Assembly: GCA_017458265.1 (NCBI GenBank)
Contig: JAFTFV010000042.1
Coordinates: forward strand, 1 to 59,568
Direction: 5' to 3'
From: Bacteroidales bacterium
GTDB lineage: Bacteria; Bacteroidota; Bacteroidia; Bacteroidales; UBA932
Length of the DNA stretch: 59,568 nt
The first letter of the stretch is position 1. The number at the start of each line of letters is the position of its first letter. Of the stretch, positions 33,518-41,823 are shown in pieces. Both the position numbers and the translations under genes were made by a program. A model generated the notes under the pieces. The model was given only the letters and a program-made list of their open reading frames with translations. It did no database searches and was not told the origin of the DNA.

Positions 33518-34159
33518 ATGAATAAGCAAGAGCCTTTTATCATCACAGTAAGCCGGGAGGTCGGATCCGGCGGACATACGGTCGGCAGTATATTGGCAGA
33601 GAAACTTGCCGTGCGCTATTGCGACAAGCAGTTGCTCGAATCTCTTGAGAAGCAGTTCAAGTTGAGCTCCAGCGGCATAGAAAAGCTCAAAGGAGAGAAG
33701 AAAAGCTGGCTGGCAGATATTCTGAAATACGTTTCGCCCATACCCTCGGCAAAAGTCCTGGGCGTGGATCCGATGTATACACAGGAATTCGCGAACGATA
33801 TAACCACCGACGACATCTACAAGGCTGAAGTAGAGATACTTCGGGGGTTTGCGGAGATGGGCTCCTGTGTCATAGCCGGCCGAAGCGGATTCTTCGTTTT
33901 CAAGGACCATCCGAATAAGCTGAATGTGTTCATCACCGCGTCCAAGCCGTATCGGATAGCCCGGATTATGAAAAAGCAAGGCCTGAGCGAAGATTCCGCC
34001 AGGGCCCTGATCGAGGGCATAGACCGGCAGCGCGACAACTATATCCGGCGATATGCCGGCGTAAGCCGCTTCGATGCCCGCAACTATGACATGGTCTTAA
34101 GCGCCGACGGCCATACGGAAGAGCAACTCGCCGACATCATACTGTCATATATCGGCTAA
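33518..34159 (+). CDS. Cytidylate kinase-like family protein
   Basis: Protein of 213 residues matching the AAA_26/Cytidylate_kin2 type. The P-loop-like ITVSREVGSGGHTVG is at the N-terminus, and CVIAGRSGFFVFKDHPN and a lid-like RIARIMKKQGLSEDSARALIEGIDRQRDNYIRRY come later. It probably phosphorylates a nucleotide or related small molecule; the family substrate is not settled. It is separate from the standard cmk. Single gene ending in a good terminator. Confidence 0.85.
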   Translation: MNKQEPFIITVSREVGSGGHTVGSILAEKLAVRYCDKQLLESLEKQFKLSSSGIEKLKGEKKSWLADILKYVSPIPSAKVLGVDPMYTQEFANDITTDDIYKAEVEILRGFAEMGSCVIAGRSGFFVFKDHPNKLNVFITASKPYRIARIMKKQGLSEDSARALIEGIDRQRDNYIRRYAGVSRFDARNYDMVLSADGHTEEQLADIILSYIG

Positions 34160-34166
34160 AAACACA

Positions 34167-34195
34167 GCGCCCCGCATCAAATGCGAGGCGCTTTT
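34167..34195. terminator. Bidirectional terminator between convergent genes
   Basis: GCGCCCCGCAT and ATGCGAGGCGC form a stem with A-rich and T-rich flanks. It would serve the kinase-like gene and possibly upp on the other strand. Confidence 0.8.
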
Positions 34196-34236
34196 GTTTG
34201 AGGCTGTCTTTTTTCGTCTGTATTATCGGCAGGATG

Positions 34237-34866
34237 CTACTTCGTGCCGAAAATGCGGTCTCCGGCGTCTCCGAGGCCGGGGACGATGTAGGCGTTTTCG
34301 TTCAGGCACTTGTCGATGGCGGCGACGTAGATGTCGACGTCGGGATGTTCGGCCTGGACTTTTTCAATGCCGACGGGGGCGGCCACGAGGCACATGAGGC
34401 GGATGTTGCTGCAGCCGCGCTCCTTGAGCATCGCAATTGCGTCGCAGGCGCTGCCGCCGGTTGCCAGCATGGGGTCCGTGACTATGACGAGGCGGTTTTC
34501 AATATCGGCAGGGAGCTTGCAATAATAGACCACGGGCTTGTGGGTTTCCTCATTGCGGTAAAGGCCGATGTGGCCCACCTTGGCGACGGGGACGAGGGTC
34601 CTGAGGCCGTCTACCATTCCGAGGCCGGCCCTGAGGATGGGGACGATGGCGAGCTTGCGGCCGCTCACTTCCTTTGCGGTCATCTTGCAGATTGGAGTCT
34701 CGATCTGGATGTCTTCCAGGGGGAGGTCACGTGTGACTTCGTATCCCATGAGGAGCGAAATCTCTTCCAGAAGCTGCCTGAAATCCTTGGAACCGGTGTT
34801 TTTGTCTCGCATGATGGTCAGCTTGTGCTGAATCATGGGGTGGTCTATTAAATGAACTTGACTCAT
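34237..34866 (-). CDS. upp: Uracil phosphoribosyltransferase
   Basis: Salvage enzyme making UMP from uracil and PRPP, 209 residues. It shows [22 protein letters not shown], the PRPP loop [18 protein letters not shown], and the C-terminal uracil-binding segment [17 protein letters not shown]. Length and motifs are standard. Own -7 box at 34887-34894. Confidence 0.97.
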   Translation of the reverse strand: MSQVHLIDHPMIQHKLTIMRDKNTGSKDFRQLLEEISLLMGYEVTRDLPLEDIQIETPICKMTAKEVSGRKLAIVPILRAGLGMVDGLRTLVPVAKVGHIGLYRNEETHKPVVYYCKLPADIENRLVIVTDPMLATGGSACDAIAMLKERGCSNIRLMCLVAAPVGIEKVQAEHPDVDIYVAAIDKCLNENAYIVPGLGDAGDRIFGTK

Positions 34867-34886
34867 AGTTTTATGTGTTGATTGTA

Positions 34887-34894
34887 CAAATATA
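34887..34894 (-). promoter_or_regulatory. Promoter -7 box for upp
   Basis: TATATTTG on the minus strand, 20 bases before the ATG. Confidence 0.55.
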
Positions 34895-34914
34895 CCTTTT
34901 TTTCTTTGAAACCG

Positions 34915-35697
34915 CTACAGGAGGTAGTGCAGAAGCAGCGGCTCGTTTGTAGTAATGCAGTCCACCCCAAGGCCGATGAGATACTTCATCTCCTCCTGGG
35001 TGTCCACGGTCCAGACGTTGACGCTCATGCCAAGGTCATGGGCGCGCTTGACCCAGTCCGGGTGCTTGTGGAACGCAATGAAGTGGTAGTCGATGCCGTT
35101 GATGCCGTCTTCGTGTACTTTCTCCGGCTCGATGTCGCCTTCAAGGTACTGGTTGGTGAAGCCGGGGGCGTATTTGGCTATCCACTTGCAGGCTTCGTAG
35201 TCGAAGGAGATGAACATGACCTTCTGCGGATCCCATAGATTGTGCTTTTTGAGGAGTTCTACGGCCAGTTCCGACATCTTGGTTGCGGCCTTGCGGTTGT
35301 CCTGGGGCTTGAGTTCCAGGACCAGTATGGTGCCGCCCTTAGCGCCCTGCTCCAGGTACTCGTCCAGGGTGGGGATGCGTTCCCCGTTCGGAAGTTTTGC
35401 TTTCAGTAACTCCTGGTAAGTGCTTGTGTGGATTGGCATTCCGCCGATGGTGGGGTCGTGGTTCACTACCACTACGCTGTCTGCCGTGAGGTGGACGTCG
35501 AATTCTGAGCCCCAGAAGCCGAACTCCTGTGCAAGCCTCAGCGAGGCGATGGAGTTCTGGGCGTGGCCGGCATCGGCACAGTTCCAGAAGCCGCGGTGGG
35601 CGCAGATGACGGGACCTTTCTTCGCCGGCTGTGCACTACAAGAAACAATGGCAGCCATGATACCCACAGCTGCCATTATATTAGCAAGTTTACACAT
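34915..35697 (-). CDS. Glycerophosphodiester phosphodiesterase, exported
   Basis: GDPD-family enzyme of 260 residues that hydrolyses glycerophosphodiesters. It begins with a lipoprotein-type signal (VGIMAAIVSCSAQ). Active-site elements: ICAHRGFWNCADAGHAQNS, the metal-binding EFDVHLTADSVVVVNHDPT, and VLELKPQ. The start at 35697 is chosen for the signal peptide. The PLDc_N-like gene lies immediately upstream with its stop 1 base before this ATG, so they are co-transcribed. Confidence 0.93.
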   Translation of the reverse strand: MCKLANIMAAVGIMAAIVSCSAQPAKKGPVICAHRGFWNCADAGHAQNSIASLRLAQEFGFWGSEFDVHLTADSVVVVNHDPTIGGMPIHTSTYQELLKAKLPNGERIPTLDEYLEQGAKGGTILVLELKPQDNRKAATKMSELAVELLKKHNLWDPQKVMFISFDYEACKWIAKYAPGFTNQYLEGDIEPEKVHEDGINGIDYHFIAFHKHPDWVKRAHDLGMSVNVWTVDTQEEMKYLIGLGVDCITTNEPLLLHYLL

Positions 35698-35698
35698 G

Positions 35699-35887
35699 CT
35701 ACTTAAACCACTTGACGAGCCTGTCCTTTGCGTAGAGATAGTAAACCAGGAGGCCGATCCAACTGGTTGCAAGCACGAGAACTGCGCAGATGATTTTGCC
35801 CACCAGGGAAATGGGCTTCTTGAGGATGTCAAGAACGGCAAGTACGGAAAGCACTATACCGGCAATGTAAATGATAGTTCCAATCAT
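35699..35887 (-). CDS. Small two-helix membrane protein (PLDc_N-like)
   Basis: Protein of 62 residues with two hydrophobic helices (about 3-20 and 30-50). The pattern ...LVGKIICAVLVLATSWIGLLVYYLYAK is typical of the stand-alone phospholipase-D N-terminal-like domain (PLDc_N). Function unknown. First gene of a pair with the glycerophosphodiesterase, hinting at phospholipid turnover. Confidence 0.75.
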   Translation of the reverse strand: MIGTIIYIAGIVLSVLAVLDILKKPISLVGKIICAVLVLATSWIGLLVYYLYAKDRLVKWFK

Positions 35888-35953
35888 GATTCGTTATTTT
35901 TGTTGTGCTAATATACGTATTTTTTGTGAATTATTGTGTCGTTATCCCATATT

Positions 35954-35991
35954 TTGCACAAGGTGGTATTTCATGGTCGGGACCTTGTACA
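35954..35991 (+). repeat. 38-bp palindromic repeat, copy 3
   Basis: TTGCACAAGGTGGTATTTC ... GGGACCTTGTACA, in the gap between two minus-strand genes, 17 bases after the stop of the 36009 lipoprotein gene. It may act as that gene's 3' hairpin. Confidence 0.8.
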
Positions 35992-36008
35992 CCGCAGGAG
36001 CTGGGGCG

Positions 36009-36500
36009 TCAGAGACCGGGTTCCCAGCGGGCGTCAACGCCGCCGGGATGGGTGGCCCAGAACTCCACTTCGTCATAGACATAGGCGTTCAGGAAGAAAC
36101 GCTTGCCGTTTGCATCCTTGCCGTCAATGCGCACGATGAGGTTGTTGCCGTCGCGGCGCACGCTCTGCGTTCCTGAAACCAGAGCCATGTCATAGTACGC
36201 TCCGGAAAGGAAATTGAAACTCATGAGGAGGATCTTGTCGGCATCAGAGGCGTTGTCGGCATTGATAGTCCTGCCGATGGCCGCGGCCGAAAAGCCGCCA
36301 TGGCCGTGGATGTCGTCTCCGCCGGCGGGGTGGTTGATATCGATATTTACATAACCTTCCTGAATAGTATAGAGGGGCAGCACATCATAATATGTATTAC
36401 CTCCCACTATCATGGTGTTGTCAACGGTGTCGTTAATTGAAGTAACCGTACAACTGAGGGCAAGAAGGCATGCCGCAAATGCGAAAAGGATACGTTTCAT
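36009..36500 (-). CDS. Hypothetical lipoprotein
   Basis: Protein of 163 residues with a clear lipoprotein signal (MKRILFAFAACLLALSCTV). The mature part is beta-rich and polar, with ILLMSFNFLSGAYYDMALVSGTQ and FFLNAYVYDEVEFWATHPGG. No family is recognised. Upstream at 36517-36524 is a TATATTTG box on the minus strand. The gene diverges from GH97. Confidence 0.7.
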   Translation of the reverse strand: MKRILFAFAACLLALSCTVTSINDTVDNTMIVGGNTYYDVLPLYTIQEGYVNIDINHPAGGDDIHGHGGFSAAAIGRTINADNASDADKILLMSFNFLSGAYYDMALVSGTQSVRRDGNNLIVRIDGKDANGKRFFLNAYVYDEVEFWATHPGGVDARWEPGL

Positions 36501-36516
36501 ATTTTTATAGTTTCCA

Positions 36517-36524
36517 CAAATATA
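36517..36524 (-). promoter_or_regulatory. Promoter -7 box for hypothetical lipoprotein
   Basis: TATATTTG on the minus strand, 16 bases before the ATG at 36500. Confidence 0.5.
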
Positions 36525-36556
36525 ATGCTTTTAGGAATATTTCGTATATTTATGGC

Positions 36557-38521
36557 ATGAAAAAGATATTCACCCTCACGCTGGCTTTTGCATGCATAAT
36601 TGCAGCCGCCAAGCCCAAAGATTACACGGTCACTTCGCCAGGCGGCGGTACCAAAGTTGTTGTTACTGTTAACAATAGTGTTTCATGGTCTCTGTACCAA
36701 GGAGAAGACCTTCTGCTTGGACCTTCTCTGATAGACATCGAAACCAGCGCGGGAAACACCCTTGGAACAAAGGGTGCAAAGGTTTTGAATACGAAACGAA
36801 GCAAGTCCCTCCAGATGATTGAAGCCCCGGTGTACAAATCCGCATCCGTCCTGGAGAACTATTCGGCAATAACTCTCTCCTTCAAGCACTTTAATCTTGA
36901 AATAAGGGCATTTGAAGACGGTGCAGCCTATAGGATTGTTCCAAAATCGAAAGGTGCTTTCCGGGTAAAGAGCGAGACCGCTAACTTCACTTTTCCTGAA
37001 AACGCCAAGGCATGGATTCCGTACGTGAACAACCCCGATGTTTCAAATCAGTTCTCATCTTCCTTCGAAAGCCAGTACAGCGTTCATAACCTCAGTGCCT
37101 GGCAGAAGGGCCATCTGGCATTCCTCCCGGTCCTTGCAGAATCGGCAGGAAGGAAGATTCTCATCACCGAATCCGGCCTCACCAACTATCCGGGAATGTA
37201 CCTGAAGGGTAACGGGACATCGCTGGAAGGCGTTTTCGCCCCGTATCCCAAGACGCGCGTCCAGGGCGGCCATAACATGCTGGAAATGCTGGTAACCGAA
37301 AGGGAAGACTACATTGCAGCATTCGACAAGGCCGAACCTCTCCCGTGGAGAATCGTCGTCGTTGCCGATGATGATGCAAAGCTGCTGGAGACTAACCTTC
37401 CATGGCTCCTTGCAGAACCCTCCACCGGCGATTACTCCTGGGTAAAGCCCGGCAAGGTTGCATGGGACTGGTGGAACGACTGGAATATCTGGAATGTCCC
37501 GTTCAAGGCGGGTATCAATAATGATACATACAAGTATTATATCGACTTTGCATCGGCAAAGGGAATAGAGTACGTGATCCTGGACGAGGGCTGGGCTGTG
37601 AATCTGAAGGCAGACCTTTTCCAGGTTGTGCCGGAAATAAACCTGAAGGAACTGGTGGAATACGCTTCTAAGCGGGGCGTCGGTCTCATCCTCTGGGCCG
37701 GATACCATGCCTTCGACAGGGACATGGAGAAAGCCTGCAAGGTCTACTCCGAAATGGGCATCAAAGGCTTCAAGGTAGACTTCATGAATGCCGATGACCA
37801 GATGATGGTAGACTTCTACACCCGCGCAGCCGCAACTTGCGCCAAATATGGCCTCCTTGTCGATTTTCACGGCGCATTTAAGCCCGCAGGCCTTCAGAGG
37901 ACCTATCCTAACGTCATCAACTACGAAGGCGTCTACGGCCTTGAAAACATGAAATGGGCCCCTAACGATGTAGACCAGGTTACATATGATGTTACAATTC
38001 CGTACATCAGGAACGTCGCCGGGCCGATGGACTACACCCAGGGTGCCATGCGCAACTCTACCAAGGCGCAGTACCGTCCGGACTACAGCTCACCCATGAG
38101 CCAGGGTACACGCTGCCACCAGCTTGCAGAGTACGCCGTGTTCTTCGCCCCGCTCACCATGCTGTGCGACTCTCCTTCAGCATACCTTGCAGAGCCCGAA
38201 TGCACCGCATTCATCGCCGGTTTCCCCACAGTATGGGATGAGACCGTGGCTCTTGCCGGCAAGGTTGGTGAATACGTAGCCGTAGCACGCCGCAGCGGTG
38301 ATGTATGGTACGTGGGTGCACTCACCAACTGGGATGCCCGCACCCTGGATCTGGACCTCTCCTTCCTTGGAGAAGGCAACTGGAAGATGGAAATCTTCGA
38401 GGACGGCCCCAATGCTGCCAAGGCAGCCCAGGACTTCGTGCACCGTACAGCACCCGTGAAGGGTACGGTAACAGCCCGTCTCGCCCCCGGTGGCGGCTGG
38501 GTTGCCCGCATCACTCGATAG
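36557..38521 (+). CDS. GH97 glycoside hydrolase, retaining alpha-galactosidase type
   Basis: Family GH97 enzyme of 654 residues with a signal peptide (MKKIFTLTLAFACIIAAA). The N-terminal beta-sandwich (about 20-270) contains WSLYQGEDLLLGPS. The barrel begins at WDWWNDWNIW and has YVILDEGWA, GIKGFKVDFMNADDQ and INYEGVYGLENMKW. The Asp in VDFM is where retaining GH97 members (alpha-galactosidases) keep their nucleophile, whereas SusB-like inverting members use Glu residues instead. So alpha-galactosidase or a related activity is more likely than alpha-glucosidase. The ATG 36557 follows TATATTTA, a near-consensus -7 box. Confidence 0.92.
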   Translation: MKKIFTLTLAFACIIAAAKPKDYTVTSPGGGTKVVVTVNNSVSWSLYQGEDLLLGPSLIDIETSAGNTLGTKGAKVLNTKRSKSLQMIEAPVYKSASVLENYSAITLSFKHFNLEIRAFEDGAAYRIVPKSKGAFRVKSETANFTFPENAKAWIPYVNNPDVSNQFSSSFESQYSVHNLSAWQKGHLAFLPVLAESAGRKILITESGLTNYPGMYLKGNGTSLEGVFAPYPKTRVQGGHNMLEMLVTEREDYIAAFDKAEPLPWRIVVVADDDAKLLETNLPWLLAEPSTGDYSWVKPGKVAWDWWNDWNIWNVPFKAGINNDTYKYYIDFASAKGIEYVILDEGWAVNLKADLFQVVPEINLKELVEYASKRGVGLILWAGYHAFDRDMEKACKVYSEMGIKGFKVDFMNADDQMMVDFYTRAAATCAKYGLLVDFHGAFKPAGLQRTYPNVINYEGVYGLENMKWAPNDVDQVTYDVTIPYIRNVAGPMDYTQGAMRNSTKAQYRPDYSSPMSQGTRCHQLAEYAVFFAPLTMLCDSPSAYLAEPECTAFIAGFPTVWDETVALAGKVGEYVAVARRSGDVWYVGALTNWDARTLDLDLSFLGEGNWKMEIFEDGPNAAKAAQDFVHRTAPVKGTVTARLAPGGGWVARITR

Positions 38522-38525
38522 CCGC

Positions 38526-38563
38526 TTGCACAAGGTCCCGGCCATGAAATGCCACCTTGGGCA
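38526..38563 (-). repeat. 38-bp palindromic repeat, copy 4
   Basis: TTGCACAAGGTCCC ... TGCCACCTTGGGCA, the reverse orientation, 5 bases after the GH97 stop and 9 bases before the convergent FMN-binding gene's stop. Terminator-like placement. Confidence 0.78.
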
Positions 38564-38571
38564 AACCGCCC

Positions 38572-38964
38572 CTATTCCAGCTCCGACAGTGCCGCACGGA
38601 TGTTGCCGATAACGGCCTCGGAGGAGTATGTGGCACCGGAAACGGCGTCCAGCTCCGTTGCAAGGGCTTCGTCTACAGTGAGGCCGTTAAGCTTCTCAAA
38701 CAGGCCGCTTTCCTTTACGAGATTGAAGTATGCAGGCGTTTCAGTATTCTGGAGCGCCTTTACATATACTATGCGGCCGTTCACCAGCGCAATTTCCACA
38801 GGCGTGCGCCCGTTGAAGCCGATGAACTTTTTCCCGCTTTCCAAAGAATTCACTTTCAGTGTGTCTGCGGGTTTATATGATGAACCATTCCTGCCGATAC
38901 TTACCCTTGAAGTGCCGAAAGTCAATGCAATAACGGCAATAGCTATTACCAGGATTTTCTTCAT
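38572..38964 (-). CDS. Exported FMN-binding domain protein
   Basis: Protein of 130 residues with an N-terminal signal/anchor (MKKILVIAIAVIALTFG) and an FMN-binding domain (PF04205 type). VSGATYSS near the C-terminus is the flavinylation motif whose Thr receives FMN from ApbE. It probably carries electrons in the periplasm. The start at 38964 is chosen for the signal; upstream codons run into the eda terminator. It ends 9 bases from a 38-bp repeat shared with the convergent GH97 gene. Confidence 0.83.
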   Translation of the reverse strand: MKKILVIAIAVIALTFGTSRVSIGRNGSSYKPADTLKVNSLESGKKFIGFNGRTPVEIALVNGRIVYVKALQNTETPAYFNLVKESGLFEKLNGLTVDEALATELDAVSGATYSSEAVIGNIRAALSELE

Positions 38965-38970
38965 AAAAAA

Positions 38971-38995
38971 GCGCTCCCCGTTTAGTGGGGAGCGC
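38971..38995 (-). terminator. Terminator of the lacI-kdgK-eda operon
   Basis: GCGCTCCCC and GGGGAGCGC pair perfectly around a 7-base loop; on the minus strand a T run follows (AAAAAA on the plus strand at 38965-38970). It separates eda from the FMN-binding gene. Confidence 0.88.
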
Positions 38996-39013
38996 AAAGT
39001 TAGTAAAAATCTT

Positions 39014-39676
39014 TTACTTTTTGAACCATTCCAGGCTGCGGCGGCAGAGGTCTGATACTGCTGCCCAGTTGCCTGCTGCGAGCACGTCCTTGGGGAAGAG
39101 CTTGGAGCCCATGCCCACGGCGGTGACACCGCTCTTTGCCCAAGCCTTGAGGTTCTCCTCTGTGGGTTCCACAGCGCCGGTGCACATGACCATGGCCCAG
39201 GGAAGGGGAGCGAGGATGTTCTTCACGAAAGCAGGACCGCCTACTGTTCCGGCAGGGAATACCTTGACCAGGTCGCATCCGCGCTCCTGTGCGTGAACGA
39301 TTTCAGTTACGGTACCGCAACCGGGGCTGTAGGGCACTCCGCGGCGGTTTGCAAGGGTGATGACCTCATCCACGCAGCAGGGGGAGACGAGGAAATCGGC
39401 ACCCATCTGGAGGTAGAGGGCGGCGGTGGGGGCGTCCAGGATGGTACCTGCGCCGAGGGCCATCTCAGGGCATTCTGCGCGCACGAAGGCGATAAGCTCC
39501 TCGAACACTTTGTGGGCGCCGTCGCCACGGTTTGTGAATTCGAAGGCGCGGATGCCGCCGTCGTAGCAGGCCTTCACTACCTTCTTGGTAAGTTCCACAT
39601 CCTTGTTGTAGAACACCGGGACTATGCCGGTATTCCTGATGATACTGATGGTATCGATTTTATTGAATTTTGCCAT
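39014..39676 (-). CDS. eda: 2-dehydro-3-deoxyphosphogluconate (KDPG/KHG) aldolase
   Basis: Class I aldolase of 220 residues that cleaves KDPG to pyruvate and glyceraldehyde-3-phosphate. IVPVFYNKDVE, EFTNRGDGAHKVFEEL (Glu active-site region), GAGTILDAPTA and VKVFPAGTVGG with the Schiff-base Lys are visible. Last of the lacI-kdgK-eda operon, in the final step of galacturonate breakdown. A stem-loop repeat separates it from kdgK. Confidence 0.95.
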   Translation of the reverse strand: MAKFNKIDTISIIRNTGIVPVFYNKDVELTKKVVKACYDGGIRAFEFTNRGDGAHKVFEELIAFVRAECPEMALGAGTILDAPTAALYLQMGADFLVSPCCVDEVITLANRRGVPYSPGCGTVTEIVHAQERGCDLVKVFPAGTVGGPAFVKNILAPLPWAMVMCTGAVEPTEENLKAWAKSGVTAVGMGSKLFPKDVLAAGNWAAVSDLCRRSLEWFKK

Positions 39677-39681
39677 AATTG

Positions 39682-39708
39682 AGATTCTTCACTTCGTTCA
39701 GAATGACA
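39682..39708 (-). repeat. Stem-loop repeat, intergenic copy between kdgK and eda
   Basis: AGATTCTTCACTTCGTTC then AGAATGACA. It fills the whole kdgK-eda gap, ending 1 base from the kdgK stop. Confidence 0.85.
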
Positions 39709-39709
39709 T

Positions 39710-40747
39710 TTAGCGGGAAACACGTCCGGAGCCGCCGCCCTTGATGAGGCCTTCCACTTCTGATACGGTTACGCGGTTGTAATCGCCCAGAATGGTGTGC
39801 TTGAGGCAGGATGCGGCTGCAGCAAACTCGATGGCTTCCTGGTCGGTGTCGTATGCAAGGAGACCGTAGAGGAGGCCGCCCATGAAGGAGTCTCCGCCGC
39901 CTACGCGGTCTACGATGTGGGTGATGTCATATCGCCTGGACTGCCAGAGTGTCTTGCCGTCATAGAGAACGCCGCCCCAGGTGTTGTGGTTGGCGTTGAT
40001 GGAGCCGCGGAGGGTGATAGCCACCTTCTTGCAGCGGGGGAAGCGTGCCATGAGCTGCTCGGCAACGCTTACAAATATGCTCTGGTCGATTTCGCCGCCG
40101 GTTTTCTCTGCGTCGAAGCCTTCGGGCTTGATGCCGAATTCCTTCTCTGCATCTTCCTCGTTGCCAAGGATGAGGTCGCAGCCTTCAACAAGTGCGGGCA
40201 TGACCTCGGCAGCGGTTTTGCCGTATTTCCAGAGTTTCTTGCGGTAGTTGAGGTCGCAGGAGACCTTCACACCCATCTCGTTTGCAACCTTGATGGCCTC
40301 GAGGCAGGCATCGGCAGCGCCCTGTGAGAGGGCGGGGGTGATACCGGTCCAGTGGAACCAGTCGGCACCTTCGAGTACCTTGTGCCAGTCTACCATGCCG
40401 GGTTTGATTTCTGATACAGAGGAGTGTGCCCTGTCATAGACAACCTTGCTTCCACGTGCCACGGCACCGGTTTCAAGGTAATAGATGCCGATGCGGTCTC
40501 CGCCGTAGACGATGCTGTCCGTATTCACGCCGAAGCCCTTGAGCTCTGCGGTGCACATGTCGGCAATGTCGTTCTTGGGGAGCCGGGTTACGAAGTGTGC
40601 GTCCACGCCGTAATTTGCGAGCGAGACGGCCACGTTGGCCTCACCGCCGCCAAATGTTGCGTCAAACTGATGAGCCTGCGAAAAACGCTGGTACCCGGGG
40701 GTGGAAAGGCGAAGCATTACTTCACCGAAGGTTACTACTTTAGCCAT
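39710..40747 (-). CDS. kdgK: 2-keto-3-deoxygluconate kinase (PfkB family)
   Basis: Sugar kinase of 345 residues that phosphorylates KDG to KDPG. PfkB features: VVTFGEVMLRLSTPG, ATFGGGEANVAVSLANYG, and the active-site VDRVGGGDSFMGGLLYGLL with its catalytic Asp. The neighbours, eda downstream and a LacI regulator upstream, support KDG as substrate. It starts 3 bases after the lacI stop. Confidence 0.94.
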   Translation of the reverse strand: MAKVVTFGEVMLRLSTPGYQRFSQAHQFDATFGGGEANVAVSLANYGVDAHFVTRLPKNDIADMCTAELKGFGVNTDSIVYGGDRIGIYYLETGAVARGSKVVYDRAHSSVSEIKPGMVDWHKVLEGADWFHWTGITPALSQGAADACLEAIKVANEMGVKVSCDLNYRKKLWKYGKTAAEVMPALVEGCDLILGNEEDAEKEFGIKPEGFDAEKTGGEIDQSIFVSVAEQLMARFPRCKKVAITLRGSINANHNTWGGVLYDGKTLWQSRRYDITHIVDRVGGGDSFMGGLLYGLLAYDTDQEAIEFAAAASCLKHTILGDYNRVTVSEVEGLIKGGGSGRVSR

Positions 40748-40750
40748 ATT

Positions 40751-41728
40751 TTACTGTTTGTTTGATGATTGTCTTACGTGAAGTTCCATCGGAATGATTT
40801 CAGTGCCCGTGCGGCCGTCCAGGAATGCGTGTGCGGCGGCCTGGCCCATGTCGAAGGGGTGCTGCCCCAGGGAGCTCAGGGAGGGGGTCATGATGTCGGC
40901 CCAGAATTCGTTGGCGGTGCCCACTATGCCGATATCTTCCGGAATCCGTAGGCCGGCTTCCCGTGCAGCATCCATTGCCCCCAGGGCGGCATAGTCGCCG
41001 CAGCAGTAGAGGGCGTCGCAGCCGTCGGCAATGGCCTTCCTGGCCGATTCCTTGCCTGTTTCGTAGAGGATGGAATCCGGGTAGACGTATTTCTTGTTGA
41101 ACCCGAGGCCGGCGTCTTCCAGCGCCATCCTGTACCCCGCCAGACGCTCCACAAAGGCCATGCAGCTCATATATCCCGCAATTGTGCCGATGCGCTTGTA
41201 CCCCTTCTTGATGAGGTGCATTGTGGCCTGGTAGGCTCCGTCGCAGTTGGCACCGACTACCTTTGCGCCGGGAAGGTCGGGGAAGACGCGGTCGAACTGG
41301 ACTATGGGGAGGTCTCCCATGATCTCGCGGATGTGGTTCCCGTCCTTGGACTCGATGGAGTGGGAGATTATGACTCCTGCTGCGCGGTAGTTCTTGAGGG
41401 CCTTGAGTGCCTTGATTTCCGAATCCAGGCTCTCCTGGCTCTGGCAGATGATGACATTGTAACCGGCACTTGAAAGGACATCTTCTGCACCACCGATGAA
41501 GTTTGCGAAGAATTCCCTTCGCACCCTTGGAACCACAATTCCAACGATGTTGGAGCGGCCTTTCCTGAGGTTGGATGCCACGAAGTTGCGCTCGTAGCCC
41601 ATCTCCGCGGCCTTTTTCTCCACGGCGAGTCGAGTCTTCTCTTTTACGCGGGGGTTCCCGGCGAGTGCCCGGGAAACTGTTGACGGCGTAATGCCCAGTG
41701 CAAGTGCGATATCGGTTATAGTTGTCAT
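40751..41728 (-). CDS. LacI-family transcriptional regulator of the pectin/KDG locus
   Basis: Repressor of 325 residues. The N-terminal helix-turn-helix (TITDIALALGITPSTVSRAL) and hinge ERNFVASNLRKGRSNIVGI lead into a periplasmic-binding-like effector domain (GIVVPRVRREFFANFIGGAED ... DIGIVGTANEFWADIMTPSLS). The start at 41728 is chosen because the HTH begins there and the promoter lies just upstream. A CAAACGTTTG palindrome inside its own promoter and a second at the GH28 operon suggest it controls both. The effector is likely KDG, KDPG or galacturonate; this is inference. Confidence 0.93.
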   Translation of the reverse strand: MTTITDIALALGITPSTVSRALAGNPRVKEKTRLAVEKKAAEMGYERNFVASNLRKGRSNIVGIVVPRVRREFFANFIGGAEDVLSSAGYNVIICQSQESLDSEIKALKALKNYRAAGVIISHSIESKDGNHIREIMGDLPIVQFDRVFPDLPGAKVVGANCDGAYQATMHLIKKGYKRIGTIAGYMSCMAFVERLAGYRMALEDAGLGFNKKYVYPDSILYETGKESARKAIADGCDALYCCGDYAALGAMDAAREAGLRIPEDIGIVGTANEFWADIMTPSLSSLGQHPFDMGQAAAHAFLDGRTGTEIIPMELHVRQSSNKQ

Positions 41729-41738
41729 AGTACAACCA

Positions 41739-41770
41739 CAAATATACAAACGTTTGTAAAAAACTCCAAA
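41739..41770 (-). promoter_or_regulatory. Promoter of lacI-kdgK-eda (TTTG-20-TATATTTG)
   Basis: On the minus strand TTTG (41767-41770), a 20-base spacer and TATATTTG (41739-41746) match the consensus. The CAAACGTTTG operator lies in the spacer, touching the -7 box. Confidence 0.75.
41745..41758. promoter_or_regulatory. LacI-type operator TACAAACGTTTGTA
   Basis: A perfect 14-bp palindrome inside the lacI promoter spacer. The 10-bp core CAAACGTTTG recurs at 44921 and 45050. Occupancy would block the promoter, so autorepression is expected. Confidence 0.78.
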
Positions 41771-41811
41771 AAAAGTTACGCATCATGCATTCTGTTTTAT
41801 CATTTTATTGC

Positions 41812-41819
41812 TAATTTTG
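41812..41819 (+). promoter_or_regulatory. Promoter -7 box for GH43-CE15 gene
   Basis: TAATTTTG, 4 bases before the ATG. No TTTG -33 box seen. The lacI operator is about 54 bases upstream of this box, so control from it is possible but not certain. Confidence 0.5.
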
Positions 41820-41823
41820 TGTC

